A stretch of DNA of 63,248 nucleotides from contig JAILLE010000011.1 in assembly GCA_024693285.1 (NCBI GenBank), positions 1 through 63,248 of the forward strand, in the 5' to 3' direction. Position numbers and translations under genes: made by a program. The DNA comes from Bacteroidales bacterium. GTDB taxonomy: Bacteria; Bacteroidota; Bacteroidia; Bacteroidales; UBA932. A model generated the notes under the pieces. That model did no database searches, had not been told where the DNA came from, and saw only the letters and a program-made list of their open reading frames with translations. This document shows positions 35,479-46,096 of this stretch, one piece after another; the stretch's first letter is position 1; the number at the start of each line of letters is the position of its first letter.

Positions 35479-38400
35479 TTATAGTGGTTTTTTCGATAAA
35501 ATGGAAAAAGAGGAAGCGCTCTTCTTGATTTCGGCCTTTTTGTTTGCCTTTTCGCTGAAAGTGATCTTTCTGTTGACAGGAGCGTTTGCGGAAACCTTGC
35601 CAGCTGAAGATGCGGGAGCCATTGTGAACGGATAGTATGTAATGGTCTCTCCATTCAGAGTGTAGATCTCTTCAGGATCGCTTTCACCGATAGCATAAAC
35701 CTTCTGGAAGGCAACGGAGTAGTCGCCGTCAGAAAGCTTGATTGTGCCAGGAGCGAAGGATGCTGTTCCGTCTGCTCCGATAGAGCCTCTTCCAAGCTCA
35801 CATGTGTCGGTGATGTGTTGGTAATCACTTCCTACCGCGACATTAGCAAGGAAGTAGAGTGAGAAGTACTGATCAAGACCAAGGCTTACGCCGGTAGCTG
35901 CAGGGTACTTGTCGCCGCCGATAAGAACAAGTTCTCCGGTCTCGGCATCATAGTGGTTAGGAATATTCATCCAGCTATAGCCGAATCCATTCATTCCGGT
36001 AATCGTATAGCTGTTGTTAGGAATGTCCTGAGCGATGTTGATGTTGTAAGAAGTATCACCTGTGGTAACGGTCCAGTCACCAAGCCATGCGAGATAAGCC
36101 TCGTCCGGAGCATCGTACTCGTCGAGAATGCCAGGCAACGGGGAAACATCACCGACAATATACTCTCTTTCGCCCACACCCTTTACTCCGGTCATGATAG
36201 AGAAGCCCTCGAGAGGGCCATAAGAATCGGAACTTGGGATGATTTCGATCTTACCGTCTTCGTTCATTCTGGCCTCGAAAATCCTTGTCTCACCTTCCAT
36301 ATAATCGGTGTTGTCGTAGTATCCGCCGCCGAAGGAGGCAAAGACTGCGGCAACCTGTTCTATATATGTCTCGCCGTCATATTCGAACTCGCCGAGATCC
36401 TGGGCGTCGAGAGTAAAAGAACCTCTTTCCGCGTCATAGACGAGAATAGGGTCAACACCACCGTTAGGAACGACATTGTTGACTACGAGATTGTAGCTTT
36501 TGCCTGTGACCTTTTCGGTGATAGCCCATTTCTGGATACCTCCCTCGCTTTCATAACCCCAGACTCCGAGGAAGTCCTCGTAAGTCGCGGCGATATAAGG
36601 ATCTTCTTTGATCTCGAACTCGGATATGGCATAAGAACCGGTTACGAAACCATCCTCGTCGACACCTACAGCCAGGGCGTAGTATTTGCCCAACTCACAC
36701 TCCTCGAAGGTTTCGCTGACAGTTGAGTCATAAGTAAGGATGCTTATGATTTCTTCTTTGGTATATTTGGAACCGCGAAGTGTGATATTGTACTGGAGAT
36801 CATCAGCCATATAGATAGCACCGTATTCTTCCGGAGCTTCCTCTACAGGGAATCCCTTCAGCTGAGATTCGGAAATGATTCCGATGAGGTACCTGTCGCT
36901 GCCTGAAGATACGGTATTGGTTATTTGTTCAGGATACCGCGCGTCGCCGCTTACCTTTCCGTCATAGGAAACTGACCAGTTGGGGTTGGCTTCGAACTTG
37001 ACTTCGGTAGCGGAGTTCACGATCATCGTGTATTCGTAGGTAATGATGGCGGTTGTCCAATCGATTCCGAGAAGGCATACCTCGTTGATGTATCCTTTGA
37101 CTGTGACATACTTGCCCACGAGGGCATCAAGGTTGAGGGACTCGAGAGGCGACTCGATGTTGACATTGAAGCCCGACGGAGCTACAAAAAAGTAGTTCCC
37201 ATCCCCATCCTTCTGGATAAGAGCGGTAGTAGCGGTATTGGTAATATTGTATTTCTCGGAATAACCGATATACATCCAAGGCTGGTCAGGAGTTTCAACG
37301 CCTGCCTTGACAACCTCTACGGAAGTGGCCTTGATATACGCATAATCGGTATTATCGTTGGTTTTCTTGACACCGGTGAAAGAGATACTGTCTCCGACCG
37401 CGAGAACAGTCCCGGATTCAACATAGATAGAGTTCTTTCCGTCAGAAACGACCGCGCCCTTCTTGGAAGCGGCGAGAACGACTGAACCATTGATGGCTAC
37501 TTCCTCGTCATCCGGAAGATCTTCGATAGATGAGAGGTCGGTAACGCCTGATGCCGGTTTCTGGACGATGTCGATAGCCTTGAGGACTTCGCCTGTTGTC
37601 TTTGAAACAATGCTGATGCTAGCAAAACGGTATGAAGCGGTCTCGTTAGGGTCGACAATGATCACATAATTGTAATCTTGGGTGGCCCTGGTCATCTCGC
37701 CTACATGGAGGTGCTCGAGATAAGAACCTTCGCCGGCTCTACTCTTTGTGGTTATATGCAGCCAGTTGATCCCGTCAGGAACAACGACACTGTGGGCCAT
37801 GTTGGTGCTGACTGTAAGGGCTATTTCGCAACCGGCTGCCGGCGCCTGGACCACATCGATAATCGTGGAGATCTGGCCGGCCTCAATGGTGATGGACTTG
37901 ATGTTGGTCTTGCCCTTGTTGTTGTCGGCGTATACGAAGATCTTTCCGTCAAGCGCGTTTGTGGTAGTGATAAGGATGTGACCCTTAGTATTGTCGGTCT
38001 TGGAAATCTTGGCGGAAATACCGGCGGTAGCGCTGAGCACGTCGACTGTCACTTCGTCGTTCTCGCCCGCGCCCTTGACCTCATACTCGATATCCGCGGT
38101 AGAATTGGCCTCTATACCGACAGCCGCTAAATCTCCATCGTACTTGATATCAAGAGCGAATGGCTTCTCCTTTGGGATCTGTACTTCGGTACCGTTGACG
38201 GTAAAGAGCACATAATCCTCGTTGGTGTTGTCAACCTCGACGGTGGTGCCGGTACCTGAGATAAGTCCGAGCTCGGTCCAGCTCTTGCCGTCGTATGACA
38301 CCCAACATGAACCTTCTTCAATCTTGAAGGTGGGTGTTACCTGGGTACAAGGGATCGGGTTACCGTTCCGGTCTTTTACGATCTGGCCTTCGATTACCCA

Positions 38401-38889
38401 GACATAATTGCCGTCTTCACCCTGCTGGATTCCGATAGATGGGATAGGACCGACTTCGCCCTTCTCTCCCTTTTCGCCCTGTTCTCCTTTTTCTCCCTGT
38501 TCTCCTTTTTCTCCCTTCTCTCCTTTTTCTCCCTGTTCTCCCTTTTCTCCCTTCTCTCCTTTTTCTCCCTGTTCTCCCTGTGGACCTCTGTCACCTCTTT
38601 CTCCATTGTAGATTGTTACAGGGGCGCTTTTTGAGAAGTTAATGGTGTAACCGATGACATTCCCTTCACTGTCTTTTACTTCAAGAACACCTAAAACCGT
38701 GTCTTTCTCGTTAAGCGCGTTTACGATCGCGCTGATTCCGGACACGGTTGTGTTGAGAGGTTCAAGAGCAGTGACTCTTCCTTCAAGGTCATTGATTCTT
38801 TGGACCAACGCAGAGTCGTCATACTCTTTGTCGCAACAGACTGCGAATAAAGCCGCGGTAGCTAATATTGCCCAAATTGTTTTTTTCAT
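35479..38889 (-). CDS. Large collagen-repeat surface lipoprotein with DUF4988-like N-terminus
   Basis: 1136 aa. Lipoprotein-type signal ending VCCDKEYDD. Residues about 25-95 form a coiled DUF4988-like module ([20 protein letters not shown]). Residues 96-149 are 18 uninterrupted Gly-X-Y triplets, mostly GEK and GEQ. Then come a DUF4988 partner segment ([20 protein letters not shown]), two BACON-like domains ([20 protein letters not shown]), an OB-like DUF5689-type stretch ([20 protein letters not shown]), and several beta-rich repeats to the C-terminus. This domain order is seen in secreted glycan-binding or lyase-associated Bacteroidota proteins; no catalytic site is evident. Adhesin or glycan-binding is inference. 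Confidence 0.8.
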   Translation of the reverse strand: MKKTIWAILATAALFAVCCDKEYDDSALVQRINDLEGRVTALEPLNTTVSGISAIVNALNEKDTVLGVLEVKDSEGNVIGYTINFSKSAPVTIYNGERGDRGPQGEQGEKGEKGEKGEQGEKGEKGEKGEQGEKGEQGEKGEKGEVGPIPSIGIQQGEDGNYVWVIEGQIVKDRNGNPIPCTQVTPTFKIEEGSCWVSYDGKSWTELGLISGTGTTVEVDNTNEDYVLFTVNGTEVQIPKEKPFALDIKYDGDLAAVGIEANSTADIEYEVKGAGENDEVTVDVLSATAGISAKISKTDNTKGHILITTTNALDGKIFVYADNNKGKTNIKSITIEAGQISTIIDVVQAPAAGCEIALTVSTNMAHSVVVPDGINWLHITTKSRAGEGSYLEHLHVGEMTRATQDYNYVIIVDPNETASYRFASISIVSKTTGEVLKAIDIVQKPASGVTDLSSIEDLPDDEEVAINGSVVLAASKKGAVVSDGKNSIYVESGTVLAVGDSISFTGVKKTNDNTDYAYIKATSVEVVKAGVETPDQPWMYIGYSEKYNITNTATTALIQKDGDGNYFFVAPSGFNVNIESPLESLNLDALVGKYVTVKGYINEVCLLGIDWTTAIITYEYTMIVNSATEVKFEANPNWSVSYDGKVSGDARYPEQITNTVSSGSDRYLIGIISESQLKGFPVEEAPEEYGAIYMADDLQYNITLRGSKYTKEEIISILTYDSTVSETFEECELGKYYALAVGVDEDGFVTGSYAISEFEIKEDPYIAATYEDFLGVWGYESEGGIQKWAITEKVTGKSYNLVVNNVVPNGGVDPILVYDAERGSFTLDAQDLGEFEYDGETYIEQVAAVFASFGGGYYDNTDYMEGETRIFEARMNEDGKIEIIPSSDSYGPLEGFSIMTGVKGVGEREYIVGDVSPLPGILDEYDAPDEAYLAWLGDWTVTTGDTSYNINIAQDIPNNSYTITGMNGFGYSWMNIPNHYDAETGELVLIGGDKYPAATGVSLGLDQYFSLYFLANVAVGSDYQHITDTCELGRGSIGADGTASFAPGTIKLSDGDYSVAFQKVYAIGESDPEEIYTLNGETITYYPFTMAPASSAGKVSANAPVNRKITFSEKANKKAEIKKSASSFSILSKKPL
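38443..38604 (-). repeat. In-frame collagen-like Gly-X-Y tandem repeat
   Basis: 18 triplets made of 9-bp DNA units (GGAGAAAAA/GGAGAACAG types). The near-identical short units make copy-number change by slippage or recombination likely. The complementary strand gives a spurious Pro/Phe/Ser frame. Confidence 0.9.
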
Positions 38890-39025
38890 GACAACTACGA
38901 TTATAAATTGTATTAAGTAAGTTAATTCCGCTTACGGTTCGCAGCCCGCCGAAATAAGAAAAAGAGCCCTTCGGGGACCACACCCTCCTGCCCCAACCAT
39001 AAAAAAGAGGATGATCAGACTTTAA

Positions 39026-39589
39026 TTACGAATCTTGATCGTCAACATGTTCTTCAATATCCTCGAAAGGATCGTCCGGTGCTGCCGACTTGGCGAAAAT
39101 AGTGGCATACAGCCAGCCCCATATAAAACAATAAATCAGTGATCCAATAGCCATATAATAGGGCATCTTGGGCATCATCTTCTCAAGGGCCGCCTCGGAG
39201 TTCGAGTCAAGCATAGAGGAGTAGCTGGTCCTCATCACGTCCATTATCTCCTCGAAGGATGTCGGATTGATGAACAGGAGGTTGACAGTGGAATACGCGG
39301 CGACGATGAGCGAGGAGAATAAAGCCAACTTGAGCCCGTATCTTTGCAATTCGGGATACCCGACGCTATCATAAGAGGACTTGAACTTGAGCATGAGATA
39401 CCGGAACAAGACAGCGCAAAGCACAAGTTTGCCGGCCCAGGCGATGAAACCGAGGAAACCGCCGGCGAAACCGCCGATCTTTCCGCAAAGGGCGGATACA
39501 AACTCGGCCGCTATGGTGGCGACGGCCAGGATAAGCCCGGCTATGGCGGCGCTGTTCCAGGACTCGCCGGATGTGAATTCTTTCTTCAT
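39026..39589 (-). CDS. DUF4199 membrane protein
   Basis: 187 aa from the ATG at 39589 (KKEFTSGESWNSAAIAGLIL); the upstream open frame overlaps thrS and is spurious. Four or five transmembrane segments with large polar loops, and the pattern of an N-terminal pair, a middle strand GLKLALFSSLIVAAYSTVN and a C-terminal FIWGWLYATIFAKS, matches DUF4199. Function unknown. Divergent from thrS; minus-strand TATTTTTG at 39613-39620 is a candidate promoter. Confidence 0.8.
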   Translation of the reverse strand: MKKEFTSGESWNSAAIAGLILAVATIAAEFVSALCGKIGGFAGGFLGFIAWAGKLVLCAVLFRYLMLKFKSSYDSVGYPELQRYGLKLALFSSLIVAAYSTVNLLFINPTSFEEIMDVMRTSYSSMLDSNSEAALEKMMPKMPYYMAIGSLIYCFIWGWLYATIFAKSAAPDDPFEDIEEHVDDQDS

Positions 39590-39633
39590 ATTCGTAAACA
39601 CCGTAGATAATGCAAAAATAGCAAAATAATTCT

Positions 39634-39641
39634 TATCTTTG
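39634..39641 (+). promoter_or_regulatory. Promoter -7 element for thrS
   Basis: TATCTTTG 23 bp before the thrS ATG. The leader is too short for a T-box or a ThrRS-binding operator of the E. coli type. Confidence 0.6.
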
Positions 39642-39664
39642 TCGGCTTTCAAATAATACAAGTT

Positions 39665-41623
39665 ATGATAAACATCACATTTCCTGACGGCAGCGTCAGA
39701 GCGTACGAGAAAGGAATAACCGGTTATGAGATCGCCAAGGGCATCAGCCCGAGGTTGGCGGAGGAGGTTTTGGCTGTGGCCGTAAAGCCTGCTGGCGACA
39801 CTACAATCGGTAAGGGAGAGACAAGGGATCTCAACCGTCCCATAGAGGAAGATTGCTCTATCACGCTCCTGAAGTGGGAGGATGACGAGGCCAAGAGGGT
39901 TTTCTGGCACTCATCGTCGCACCTTATGGCTGAGGCTCTTGAGGACTTGTTCCCTGGGGTCAAGTTCGGTATCGGACCTGCCATCGAGAATGGTTTCTAT
40001 TATGATGTCGATCTCGGAAGCCACCAGATCACTGACGCCGACTTCCCGAAGATTGAGAAGAGGATGCTTGAGCTTGCCCGAGAGAAGCAGGACTACACCA
40101 GGATTGATGTGCCCAAGGCGGAAGCGATGAAGCATTTCGAGGATAAGGGGGATCAGTACAAGTGCGAGCTCATCAGCGAGCTTGAGGACGGTACTATCAC
40201 ATACTACACCAACGGCCATTTCACCGATCTCTGCCGCGGTCCCCATCTCCGCAACACTGATGTGATCAAGGCTGTCAAGCTGACCGCTCTTGCCGGCGCT
40301 TACTGGCGTGGAGACGAGACTCGCGGGCAGCTTACCCGTATCTACGGAATCACCTTCCCCAAGAAGTCGATGCTCGACGAGTACCTCGTGGTGCTCGAGG
40401 AGGCCAAGAAGAGGGACCACCGCAAACTCGGCAAGGAGATGGAGCTCTTCACCTTCTCTCCCCGTGTCGGAATGGGTCTTCCTCTCTGGTTGCCAAGAGG
40501 TTCCGTGATGAGATTTGAGCTTGAGAAGTTCCTTCGCAAGAAGCAGAATGAATATGGCTACCTCCCGGTCGTGACTCCTCATATCGGAAGCAAGGATCTG
40601 TACGTGACCTCCGGCCACTACGCCAAGTACGGAAAGGATTCCTTCCAGCCGATCCACACCCCGCAGGAAGGAGAGGAGTATATGCTCAAACCGATGAACT
40701 GCCCTCACCACTGCGAGATTTTCCGCTCCGCCCCCAGGTCCTACAGGGATCTGCCGTTGAGGATGGCTGAGTTCGGTACCGTATACCGTTATGAGCAGAG
40801 CGGTGAGCTTCACGGACTGACCAGGGTCCGCTCATTCACCCAGGACGACGCTCACATGTTCGTGACTCCCGACCAGCTCAAGGGTGAGTTCGAGAAGGTT
40901 ATCGAGCTGATTCTCTATGTGTTCAAGATCTTCAAGTTCGACAAATACACCGCCCAGGTTTCCCTGAGGGATCCTAATAACAAGTCCAAGTACATAGGTT
41001 CTGATGAGAATTGGGAAAAGGCCGAGAACGCTATCATCGAGGCGGCCGCTGAGATGGGTCTCAAGACTGTCGTGGAGTACGGTGAGGCCGCTTTCTACGG
41101 TCCGAAGCTGGATTTCATGGTCAAGGACGCTATCGGCAGGAAGTGGCAGCTCGGTACCATCCAGGTGGACTACAACCTTCCTGAGAGGTTCCAGCTTGAG
41201 TATACCGCCGCTGACGGCAGCAAGCAGCGCCCGGTCATGATCCACAGGGCTCCTTTCGGATCCATCGAGAGGTTCACCGCCGTGCTGCTTGAGCACACCG
41301 GAGGACACCTCCCTGTATGGCTCAGCCCGGATCAGGTTAAAGTCCTGCCTATCAGTGAGAAATATTCAGATTTCGCTAAAAAAGTTTGCGGATTGCTGAA
41401 TAATTCCGATATTCCCGCCTCTATAGATGACAGAAACGAGGCTCTCGGGAAGCGTATCCGTGTGATTTCGTTGCTGCGCGTCCCTGTGCTGGCTATTGTG
41501 GGAGAGAAAGAAGTTGAGCAGGGCACGGTTTCTGTTAGGAAGGAAGGCGCCGACGCGGGCGTGATGAAAGTGGAAGAGTTTGTGGCGTGGCTTAAGGACC
41601 AGATGGCCCAAGAGCTCGCCTGA
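39665..41623 (+). CDS. thrS: Threonyl-tRNA synthetase
   Basis: 652 aa, full-length class II synthetase: TGS domain ([20 protein letters not shown]), editing domain with [17 protein letters not shown] and [15 protein letters not shown] (zinc/His motif), catalytic domain with motif 2 [20 protein letters not shown] and DDAH, motif 3 [18 protein letters not shown], and C-terminal anticodon-binding domain. First gene of the conserved thrS-infC-rpmI-rplT unit. Confidence 0.98.
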   Translation: MINITFPDGSVRAYEKGITGYEIAKGISPRLAEEVLAVAVKPAGDTTIGKGETRDLNRPIEEDCSITLLKWEDDEAKRVFWHSSSHLMAEALEDLFPGVKFGIGPAIENGFYYDVDLGSHQITDADFPKIEKRMLELAREKQDYTRIDVPKAEAMKHFEDKGDQYKCELISELEDGTITYYTNGHFTDLCRGPHLRNTDVIKAVKLTALAGAYWRGDETRGQLTRIYGITFPKKSMLDEYLVVLEEAKKRDHRKLGKEMELFTFSPRVGMGLPLWLPRGSVMRFELEKFLRKKQNEYGYLPVVTPHIGSKDLYVTSGHYAKYGKDSFQPIHTPQEGEEYMLKPMNCPHHCEIFRSAPRSYRDLPLRMAEFGTVYRYEQSGELHGLTRVRSFTQDDAHMFVTPDQLKGEFEKVIELILYVFKIFKFDKYTAQVSLRDPNNKSKYIGSDENWEKAENAIIEAAAEMGLKTVVEYGEAAFYGPKLDFMVKDAIGRKWQLGTIQVDYNLPERFQLEYTAADGSKQRPVMIHRAPFGSIERFTAVLLEHTGGHLPVWLSPDQVKVLPISEKYSDFAKKVCGLLNNSDIPASIDDRNEALGKRIRVISLLRVPVLAIVGEKEVEQGTVSVRKEGADAGVMKVEEFVAWLKDQMAQELA

Positions 41624-41680
41624 AGTTGATAGATAAAAACATATAGGAGATTTATTTTAAGAGTTTAATTAAAAACAGGA

Positions 41681-42307
41681 ATGCCTTACAAGAAACGTTA
41701 CGGAGGTTCAAGACCATCTACCGGATTTAAACCAGCCGGAGCGAAGCCCGCAGCCGGGGTTCGTGGCCAGCGTTCATTTGTCCGTCAGAAGGCGGATGAT
41801 GAGCTGAACATCAATGAGGAGATTACCGCTCCTCAGGTCCGTCTTGTCGGCGACAATATCGCCGAGCCAGGCATTTATCCTATTTCCAAGGCTCTGGCGA
41901 TGGCCGATGAGCTGGAACTCGACTTGGTAGAGATCAGCGCCAAGGCTGAGCCGCCGGTCTGCAAAATCCTTGATTACCAGAAATATCTCTACCAGCAGAG
42001 GAAGAAGGCCAAGGAGATGAAGCAGAACGCCACCAAGGTGACCATCAAGGAGATCCGTTTCGGTCCCAACACCGATGAGCATGACTTCCAGTTCAAACTA
42101 AAGCATGCGCAGGAGTTCCTGGAGGAAGGTTCCAAGGTCAAGGCGACTATCTTCTTCCGCGGCCGCTCCATCATGTTCGCCGACCAGGGAGAGAAGCAGC
42201 TTCTGAGGTTCGCCGTGGAACTCGAGGAGTTCGGAAGGGCCGAGAATATGCCTTCTTTGGAGGGAAAGAGGATGACGATGATGATCGCCCCTGTCAAGAA
42301 AAAGTAA
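41681..42307 (+). CDS. infC: Translation initiation factor IF-3
   Basis: 208 aa. Binds the 30S subunit and checks initiator tRNA pairing. A basic, Gly/Pro-rich N-terminal extension of about 38 residues precedes the core NINEEITAPQVRLVGDN. The linker and C-terminal domain (EIRFGPNTDEHDFQFKLKHA; EGSKVKATIFFRGR) are standard. It uses ATG, not the autoregulatory AUU start known in E. coli. The initiator tRNA it proofreads is encoded 28 kb away in this window. Confidence 0.97.
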   Translation: MPYKKRYGGSRPSTGFKPAGAKPAAGVRGQRSFVRQKADDELNINEEITAPQVRLVGDNIAEPGIYPISKALAMADELELDLVEISAKAEPPVCKILDYQKYLYQQRKKAKEMKQNATKVTIKEIRFGPNTDEHDFQFKLKHAQEFLEEGSKVKATIFFRGRSIMFADQGEKQLLRFAVELEEFGRAENMPSLEGKRMTMMIAPVKKK

Positions 42308-42362
42308 AAAGTGACCGCCGTGAGAGCGGTAACAATATTAATAGTATTAATTATTTAAAACA

Positions 42363-42557
42363 ATGGCAAAGCTTAAGACCGTCTCCGGTGCCAAAAAGCG
42401 TTTCGCGCTTACCGGAACAGGAAAAATCAAGAGGAAGCATGCTTATCACAGCCACATCCTCACGAAGAAGACCACAAAACGCAAGAGAAATCTTGACCAC
42501 TTCGCTCTCGTCGAGAAGGACGATCTGAAGAGGGTAAAGGAAATGTTGGTCCTGTAG
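42363..42557 (+). CDS. rpmI: 50S ribosomal protein L35
   Basis: 64 aa, strongly basic. [20 protein letters not shown] and [20 protein letters not shown] are characteristic of bL35. It lies between infC and rplT as in most bacteria. Confidence 0.97.
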   Translation: MAKLKTVSGAKKRFALTGTGKIKRKHAYHSHILTKKTTKRKRNLDHFALVEKDDLKRVKEMLVL

Positions 42558-42637
42558 TTTATTTTATTGTTTAACTTGGAACGCAGCCGAAAAGAACCGC
42601 CAAGCCGCGGTCGCTGCCTCCGGAAAAAGATCAGATT

Positions 42638-42982
42638 ATGCCAAGATCAGTCAATTCAGTAGCCTCCAGGGCTCGCCGCAAGAAGATTCTTAAGAGAACC
42701 CGCGGTAATTTCCTCTCCAGAAAGAATGTCTGGACCGTAGCTAAGAACACTTACGAGAAAGGTTTGACCTATGCCTATCGCGACCGCAAGGCGAAGAAGC
42801 GCAACTTCCGCGCCCTCTGGATCCAGAGGATCAACGCCGCCGCCCGTCAGTACGGCATCACCTATTCCCAGTTCATGGGCAAGCTCGCGAAGCAGAACGT
42901 CGGTCTCAACCGCAAGGTTCTCGCCGACCTCGCCATGAACAACCCTCAGGCGTTCGAGGCCATCGTCAATTCCGTCAAATAG
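42638..42982 (+). CDS. rplT: 50S ribosomal protein L20
   Basis: 114 aa. [20 protein letters not shown] and the conserved [20 protein letters not shown] and INAA identify bL20, an early assembly protein that binds 23S rRNA. The 80-bp gap from rpmI is long enough for a leader, but no L20-type pseudoknot could be recognised by eye. Confidence 0.97.
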   Translation: MPRSVNSVASRARRKKILKRTRGNFLSRKNVWTVAKNTYEKGLTYAYRDRKAKKRNFRALWIQRINAAARQYGITYSQFMGKLAKQNVGLNRKVLADLAMNNPQAFEAIVNSVK

Positions 42983-43000
42983 TTCACCGGGTCCCCGAAA

Positions 43001-44347
43001 GTGAGCTTGAACACCTTATACCACAACAAATGGGTCAGGATGAGTTTCTGGGCCATACTTTACACGTTGTGGGTGGCTTGGCTCGGAAACTGGTGGTGGA
43101 TCCTCGGCCTTGTCATTATCTTCGACCTCCACATAACCAAAAAGGTGAAGTGGCTGTTCTGGAAGAAGGAATACAAGGAAGGGGAGAAACGCAACGTATG
43201 GCTGGATTGGCTTGACGCCATCATCTTCGCTGTTGTTGTAGTGACATTCATCAACATTTTCTTCTTCCAGGCGTTCAAGATCCCTTCATCTTCGATGGAG
43301 AGCTCCCTTTACACCGGAGACCACCTTTTCGTCAGCAAGCTCGCGTACGGCCCCAAGGTCCCTCAGACACCGCTCACGATTCCTTTCACACATAATGTCA
43401 TATTCGGGAAAGAGTCTTATTCGACCCTTATCCAGAATGACTACCGCCGTCTGAAAGGCTTCGGGCACGTCAAGAGAGGTGACTATGTGGTGTTCAACTT
43501 CCCTCACGGAGACACGGTCTTGACCCGTTTCCCTTCGGAAGACTACTACGCGTGGGTACGTAACGCCGGCAGGGCTTACACGATCGCCAATGGAGGGCCT
43601 GTGAAGGTCCGTCCTGTGGACAAGGAAGATCACTATGTCAAGAGATGCGTCGCCATCGCCGGTGACACTCTCCAGGTTCGTGACGGACTTGTCTGGATCG
43701 ACGGGCGGCAGCAGGAGGTTTATCCTGGCGTCCAGTTGACCTACAAGGTAGTTACCAACGGCCAGCAGATCAACCCCAGGACCATTAATAAACTCGGTCT
43801 GAACACCTCAGAGTTGTTCTATGACCCAAGCCTCCCTGGTTATCCCGCCATGCCCCTCACCTCGGCTATGTATGACGAGGTCAAAGGGTACTCAGCGGTC
43901 ATGAGCGTGGAGCCGAATCTTGATGTATATCCTCCGGATTTCCCTGATTCTTATCTGAGTATCTTCCCTTTCACGGAGAACTCTGGTTGGACAAGGGATA
44001 ATTTCGGACCGCTTTGGATTCCCTCCAAGGGTTCCACAGTGGAGTTGACGCTCGCTAACCTGCCTCTTTATGAGCGGATTATAACCTCTTATGAGGGACA
44101 CGAGCTGAAGGTGGATAAGGATGGGAAGATCATCATCGACGGGAAGGAGACTTCAAGTTACACTTTCTCCCAAGACTATTATTTCATGATGGGGGACAAC
44201 AGACATAATTCCCTTGACTCAAGGTACTGGGGCTTCGTGCCCGAGGATCACATCGTCGGGAAACCGTCTGTCATTTGGCTGTCCACGAATGCGGGCAAGA
44301 AGTTCCCCAACAACATCAGGTGGCGCAGATTCTTCAAATTTGTTTAG
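43001..44347 (+). CDS. lepB: Signal peptidase I
   Basis: 448 aa, GTG start; the GTG is chosen because HNKWVRMSFWAILYTLWVAW has to be included for the first membrane helix. Second helix LDAIIFAVVVVTFINIFFFQ. Catalytic Ser98 in IPSSSMESSLYTGD and Lys214 in YVKRCVAIAGDTLQV; the C-terminal box is MMGDNRHNSLDSRYWGFVPE. A long insertion between the Lys and the terminal box (about residues 225-370) is usual for Bacteroidota LepB. Cleaves Sec signal peptides on the periplasmic side, including the exported peptides at 56-62 kb. Confidence 0.95.
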   Translation: MSLNTLYHNKWVRMSFWAILYTLWVAWLGNWWWILGLVIIFDLHITKKVKWLFWKKEYKEGEKRNVWLDWLDAIIFAVVVVTFINIFFFQAFKIPSSSMESSLYTGDHLFVSKLAYGPKVPQTPLTIPFTHNVIFGKESYSTLIQNDYRRLKGFGHVKRGDYVVFNFPHGDTVLTRFPSEDYYAWVRNAGRAYTIANGGPVKVRPVDKEDHYVKRCVAIAGDTLQVRDGLVWIDGRQQEVYPGVQLTYKVVTNGQQINPRTINKLGLNTSELFYDPSLPGYPAMPLTSAMYDEVKGYSAVMSVEPNLDVYPPDFPDSYLSIFPFTENSGWTRDNFGPLWIPSKGSTVELTLANLPLYERIITSYEGHELKVDKDGKIIIDGKETSSYTFSQDYYFMMGDNRHNSLDSRYWGFVPEDHIVGKPSVIWLSTNAGKKFPNNIRWRRFFKFV

Positions 44348-44436
44348 GAAATGAGGTCAAGGACTTGCGATTCTGAAAAATTTACACGAAATTTGCGGCC
44401 CCAAAGTATTTTGAATCAATAAAAAAGTAAGATATC

Positions 44437-44679
44437 ATGGCAAAAGTTTGTCAAATCACAGGACGGAAAAGGATGATCGGCTGCAATGTCGCTCACTCCA
44501 GGCTTCACACGAAGCGTGACTTCGCCCTCAACCTCAAGACCAAGAAGTTCTGGTCTGAGGAGGAGCAGAGGTACATCACTCTCAAAGTTTCCACCAAGGG
44601 CATGAGGACCATCGAGAAGAAGGGCCTTGACGCTGCCCTCAAGGAGGCTCAGGAAAAAGGATATGTAGGCCTTGTCTAA
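44437..44679 (+). CDS. rpmB: 50S ribosomal protein L28
   Basis: 80 aa. MAKVCQITGRKRMIGCNVAH and SRLHTKRDFALNLKTKKFW fit bL28. First gene of the rpmB-rpmG-DUF4295 unit typical of Bacteroidota. Confidence 0.97.
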   Translation: MAKVCQITGRKRMIGCNVAHSRLHTKRDFALNLKTKKFWSEEEQRYITLKVSTKGMRTIEKKGLDAALKEAQEKGYVGLV

Positions 44680-44692
44680 AAATTTTTGAACT

Positions 44693-44881
44693 ATGGCAAA
44701 GAAAACGAAAGACGCGAGAGTGCAGGTCATCCTTGAGTGCACTGAGCAGAAGGCGACCGGAGTCCCCGGGATCTCCAGGTATGTCACCACAAAGAACAAG
44801 AAGAATACTCCTGAGCGCTTGGAGCGCAAGAAGTATAACCCTTACCTCCACAAGGTCACTGTCCACCGCGAAATCAAATAA
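44693..44881 (+). CDS. rpmG: 50S ribosomal protein L33
   Basis: 62 aa. [20 protein letters not shown] and [20 protein letters not shown] and NPYL are bL33 signatures. Only one Cys is seen, so this is the zinc-free form. 13 bp after rpmB. Confidence 0.97.
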   Translation: MAKKTKDARVQVILECTEQKATGVPGISRYVTTKNKKNTPERLERKKYNPYLHKVTVHREIK

Positions 44882-44893
44882 GGAGATTAAGTT

Positions 44894-45055
44894 ATGGCAA
44901 AGAAAGCAGTCGCTACATTCGCCGCGAAGGCCGGCGCCAAGAGCATGGTGAAATGCATCCGTATGGACAAGTCTCCCAAGACGGGCGCTTATTTCTTCAC
45001 CGAGCAGCTTGTGGAAGCTGAGAAGACAAAGGAATTCTTCGAAGGAAAGAAATAA
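44894..45055 (+). CDS. DUF4295 small basic protein
   Basis: 53 aa: MAKKAVATFAAKAGAKSMVK, then CIRMDKSPKTGAYFFTEQLV. DUF4295 is a Bacteroidota-restricted protein always found behind rpmG and before ftsY, as here, and is thought to be ribosome-associated. 12 bp after rpmG; a terminator follows 24 bp after the stop. Confidence 0.92.
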   Translation: MAKKAVATFAAKAGAKSMVKCIRMDKSPKTGAYFFTEQLVEAEKTKEFFEGKK

Positions 45056-45079
45056 TCTTTGAAGAAAAGATACTGTTGG

Positions 45080-45110
45080 GCGGACGTTTTGATGACGTCC
45101 GCTCTTTTTT
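45080..45110 (+). terminator. Rho-independent terminator after the L28-L33-DUF4295 unit
   Basis: 8-bp stem GCGGACGT / ACGTCCGC with a 7-nt loop, followed by CTCTTTTTT. Confidence 0.88.
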
Positions 45111-45128
45111 ATTTACCCCGAATTTGTG

Positions 45129-45136
45129 TATATTTG
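45129..45136 (+). promoter_or_regulatory. Promoter -7 element for ftsY-pheT
   Basis: TATATTTG, 21 bp before the ftsY ATG and just after the terminator. Confidence 0.6.
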
Positions 45137-45157
45137 TAAGATTACATTTTGAGTGTC

Positions 45158-46090
45158 ATGGGACTTTTTGATAAAGGCGTTCAGAAAACAAAGCAGGGCT
45201 TCTTCCAGAGGCTCTCAAGGGCGGTTGTCGGCAAATCCAAGGTTGACGATGATGTGCTCGACGCTATCGAGGAGGCCCTGGTCGCCTCTGACATGGGCGT
45301 GGACACGACCCTGAAGATCGTGGACAGCCTCGAGGAGAGGGTTGGGAGAGACAAATACATGTCGATGGATGAGCTCGTGGACATGTTGCGGGACGAGATC
45401 GGCAAGATGCTCGACGTGGATGAGGAGCAGGCGCCTGAAGAACCATTCGACTTGAGCCATAAACCGCTTGTGGTCATGGTGGTTGGCGTAAATGGAGTGG
45501 GCAAGACCACCACGATCGGCAAACTGGCGTCGAGGTACAAGGCGATGGGCAAGAAGGTCATTGTCGGTGCCGCGGACACTTTCAGGGCTGCGGCCGTGGA
45601 ACAGCTGGTCATCTGGGCCGAGAGAGCCGGGGTGGACATTGTCAAACAAGGTATGGGATCCGATCCCGCGTCTGTGGCTTTCGACACCGTCAAGTCGGCC
45701 GTGGCCAAGGAGGCCGATGTGGTCCTTATCGACACCGCGGGCCGTCTCCACAACAGGATAGACCTGATGAACGAGCTGACCAAGATCCGCAATGTCATGC
45801 GCAAGATCATCCCTGACGCTCCTCATGAGGTCCTCTTGGTACTTGATGCCTCTACCGGGCAGAACGCTTATCAGCAGGCCAAGGAGTTCTCCAGGGCTAC
45901 TGACATCACCTCTCTCGCCGTCACAAAGCTGGACGGTACCGCCAAGGGCGGTGTCGTGATCGGTATTGTCGACCAGCTTAAGGTTCCGGTGAAGTTCATC
46001 GGCATCGGTGAGGGCGTGGATGACCTTAAAGTGTTTGACAAAAAAGAGTTCGTGAACTCTCTGTTTTCAAAGGAAGATATTGATAAATAA
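45158..46090 (+). CDS. ftsY: Signal recognition particle receptor FtsY
   Basis: 310 aa from the ATG at 45158; a TTG nine bases upstream is in frame but less likely. NG domain only, with a very short N-terminus: helical N domain (LEEALVASDMGVDTTLKIVD), P-loop VGVNGVGKTTTIGKLASRYK, DTFRAAAVEQL, VLIDTAGR, TKLDGTAKGG. GTPase that docks SRP-bound ribosomes at the inner membrane. pheT starts 6 bp later. Confidence 0.97.
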   Translation: MGLFDKGVQKTKQGFFQRLSRAVVGKSKVDDDVLDAIEEALVASDMGVDTTLKIVDSLEERVGRDKYMSMDELVDMLRDEIGKMLDVDEEQAPEEPFDLSHKPLVVMVVGVNGVGKTTTIGKLASRYKAMGKKVIVGAADTFRAAAVEQLVIWAERAGVDIVKQGMGSDPASVAFDTVKSAVAKEADVVLIDTAGRLHNRIDLMNELTKIRNVMRKIIPDAPHEVLLVLDASTGQNAYQQAKEFSRATDITSLAVTKLDGTAKGGVVIGIVDQLKVPVKFIGIGEGVDDLKVFDKKEFVNSLFSKEDIDK

Positions 46091-46096
46091 ATAATT

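Noticed and set aside
35448..35654. Upstream extension of the GT2 frame
   Set aside because: It overlaps the 3' end of the collagen-like gene; the GT2 core begins at EYSKDLSIIIPL.
38443..38604. Possible CRISPR array
   Set aside because: The repeats are 9-bp codon repeats of Gly-X-Y without unique spacers.
38408..38611. Plus-strand Pro/Phe/Ser-repeat frame
   Set aside because: Antisense shadow of the collagen tract; the minus-strand frame has signal peptide and domains.
38950..38985. Terminator downstream of DUF4199
   Set aside because: Only a 3-bp C/G stem with TTCG loop; too weak to call.
39590..39910. Upstream extension of the DUF4199 frame
   Set aside because: It overlaps thrS and its promoter, and the residues do not resemble the family.
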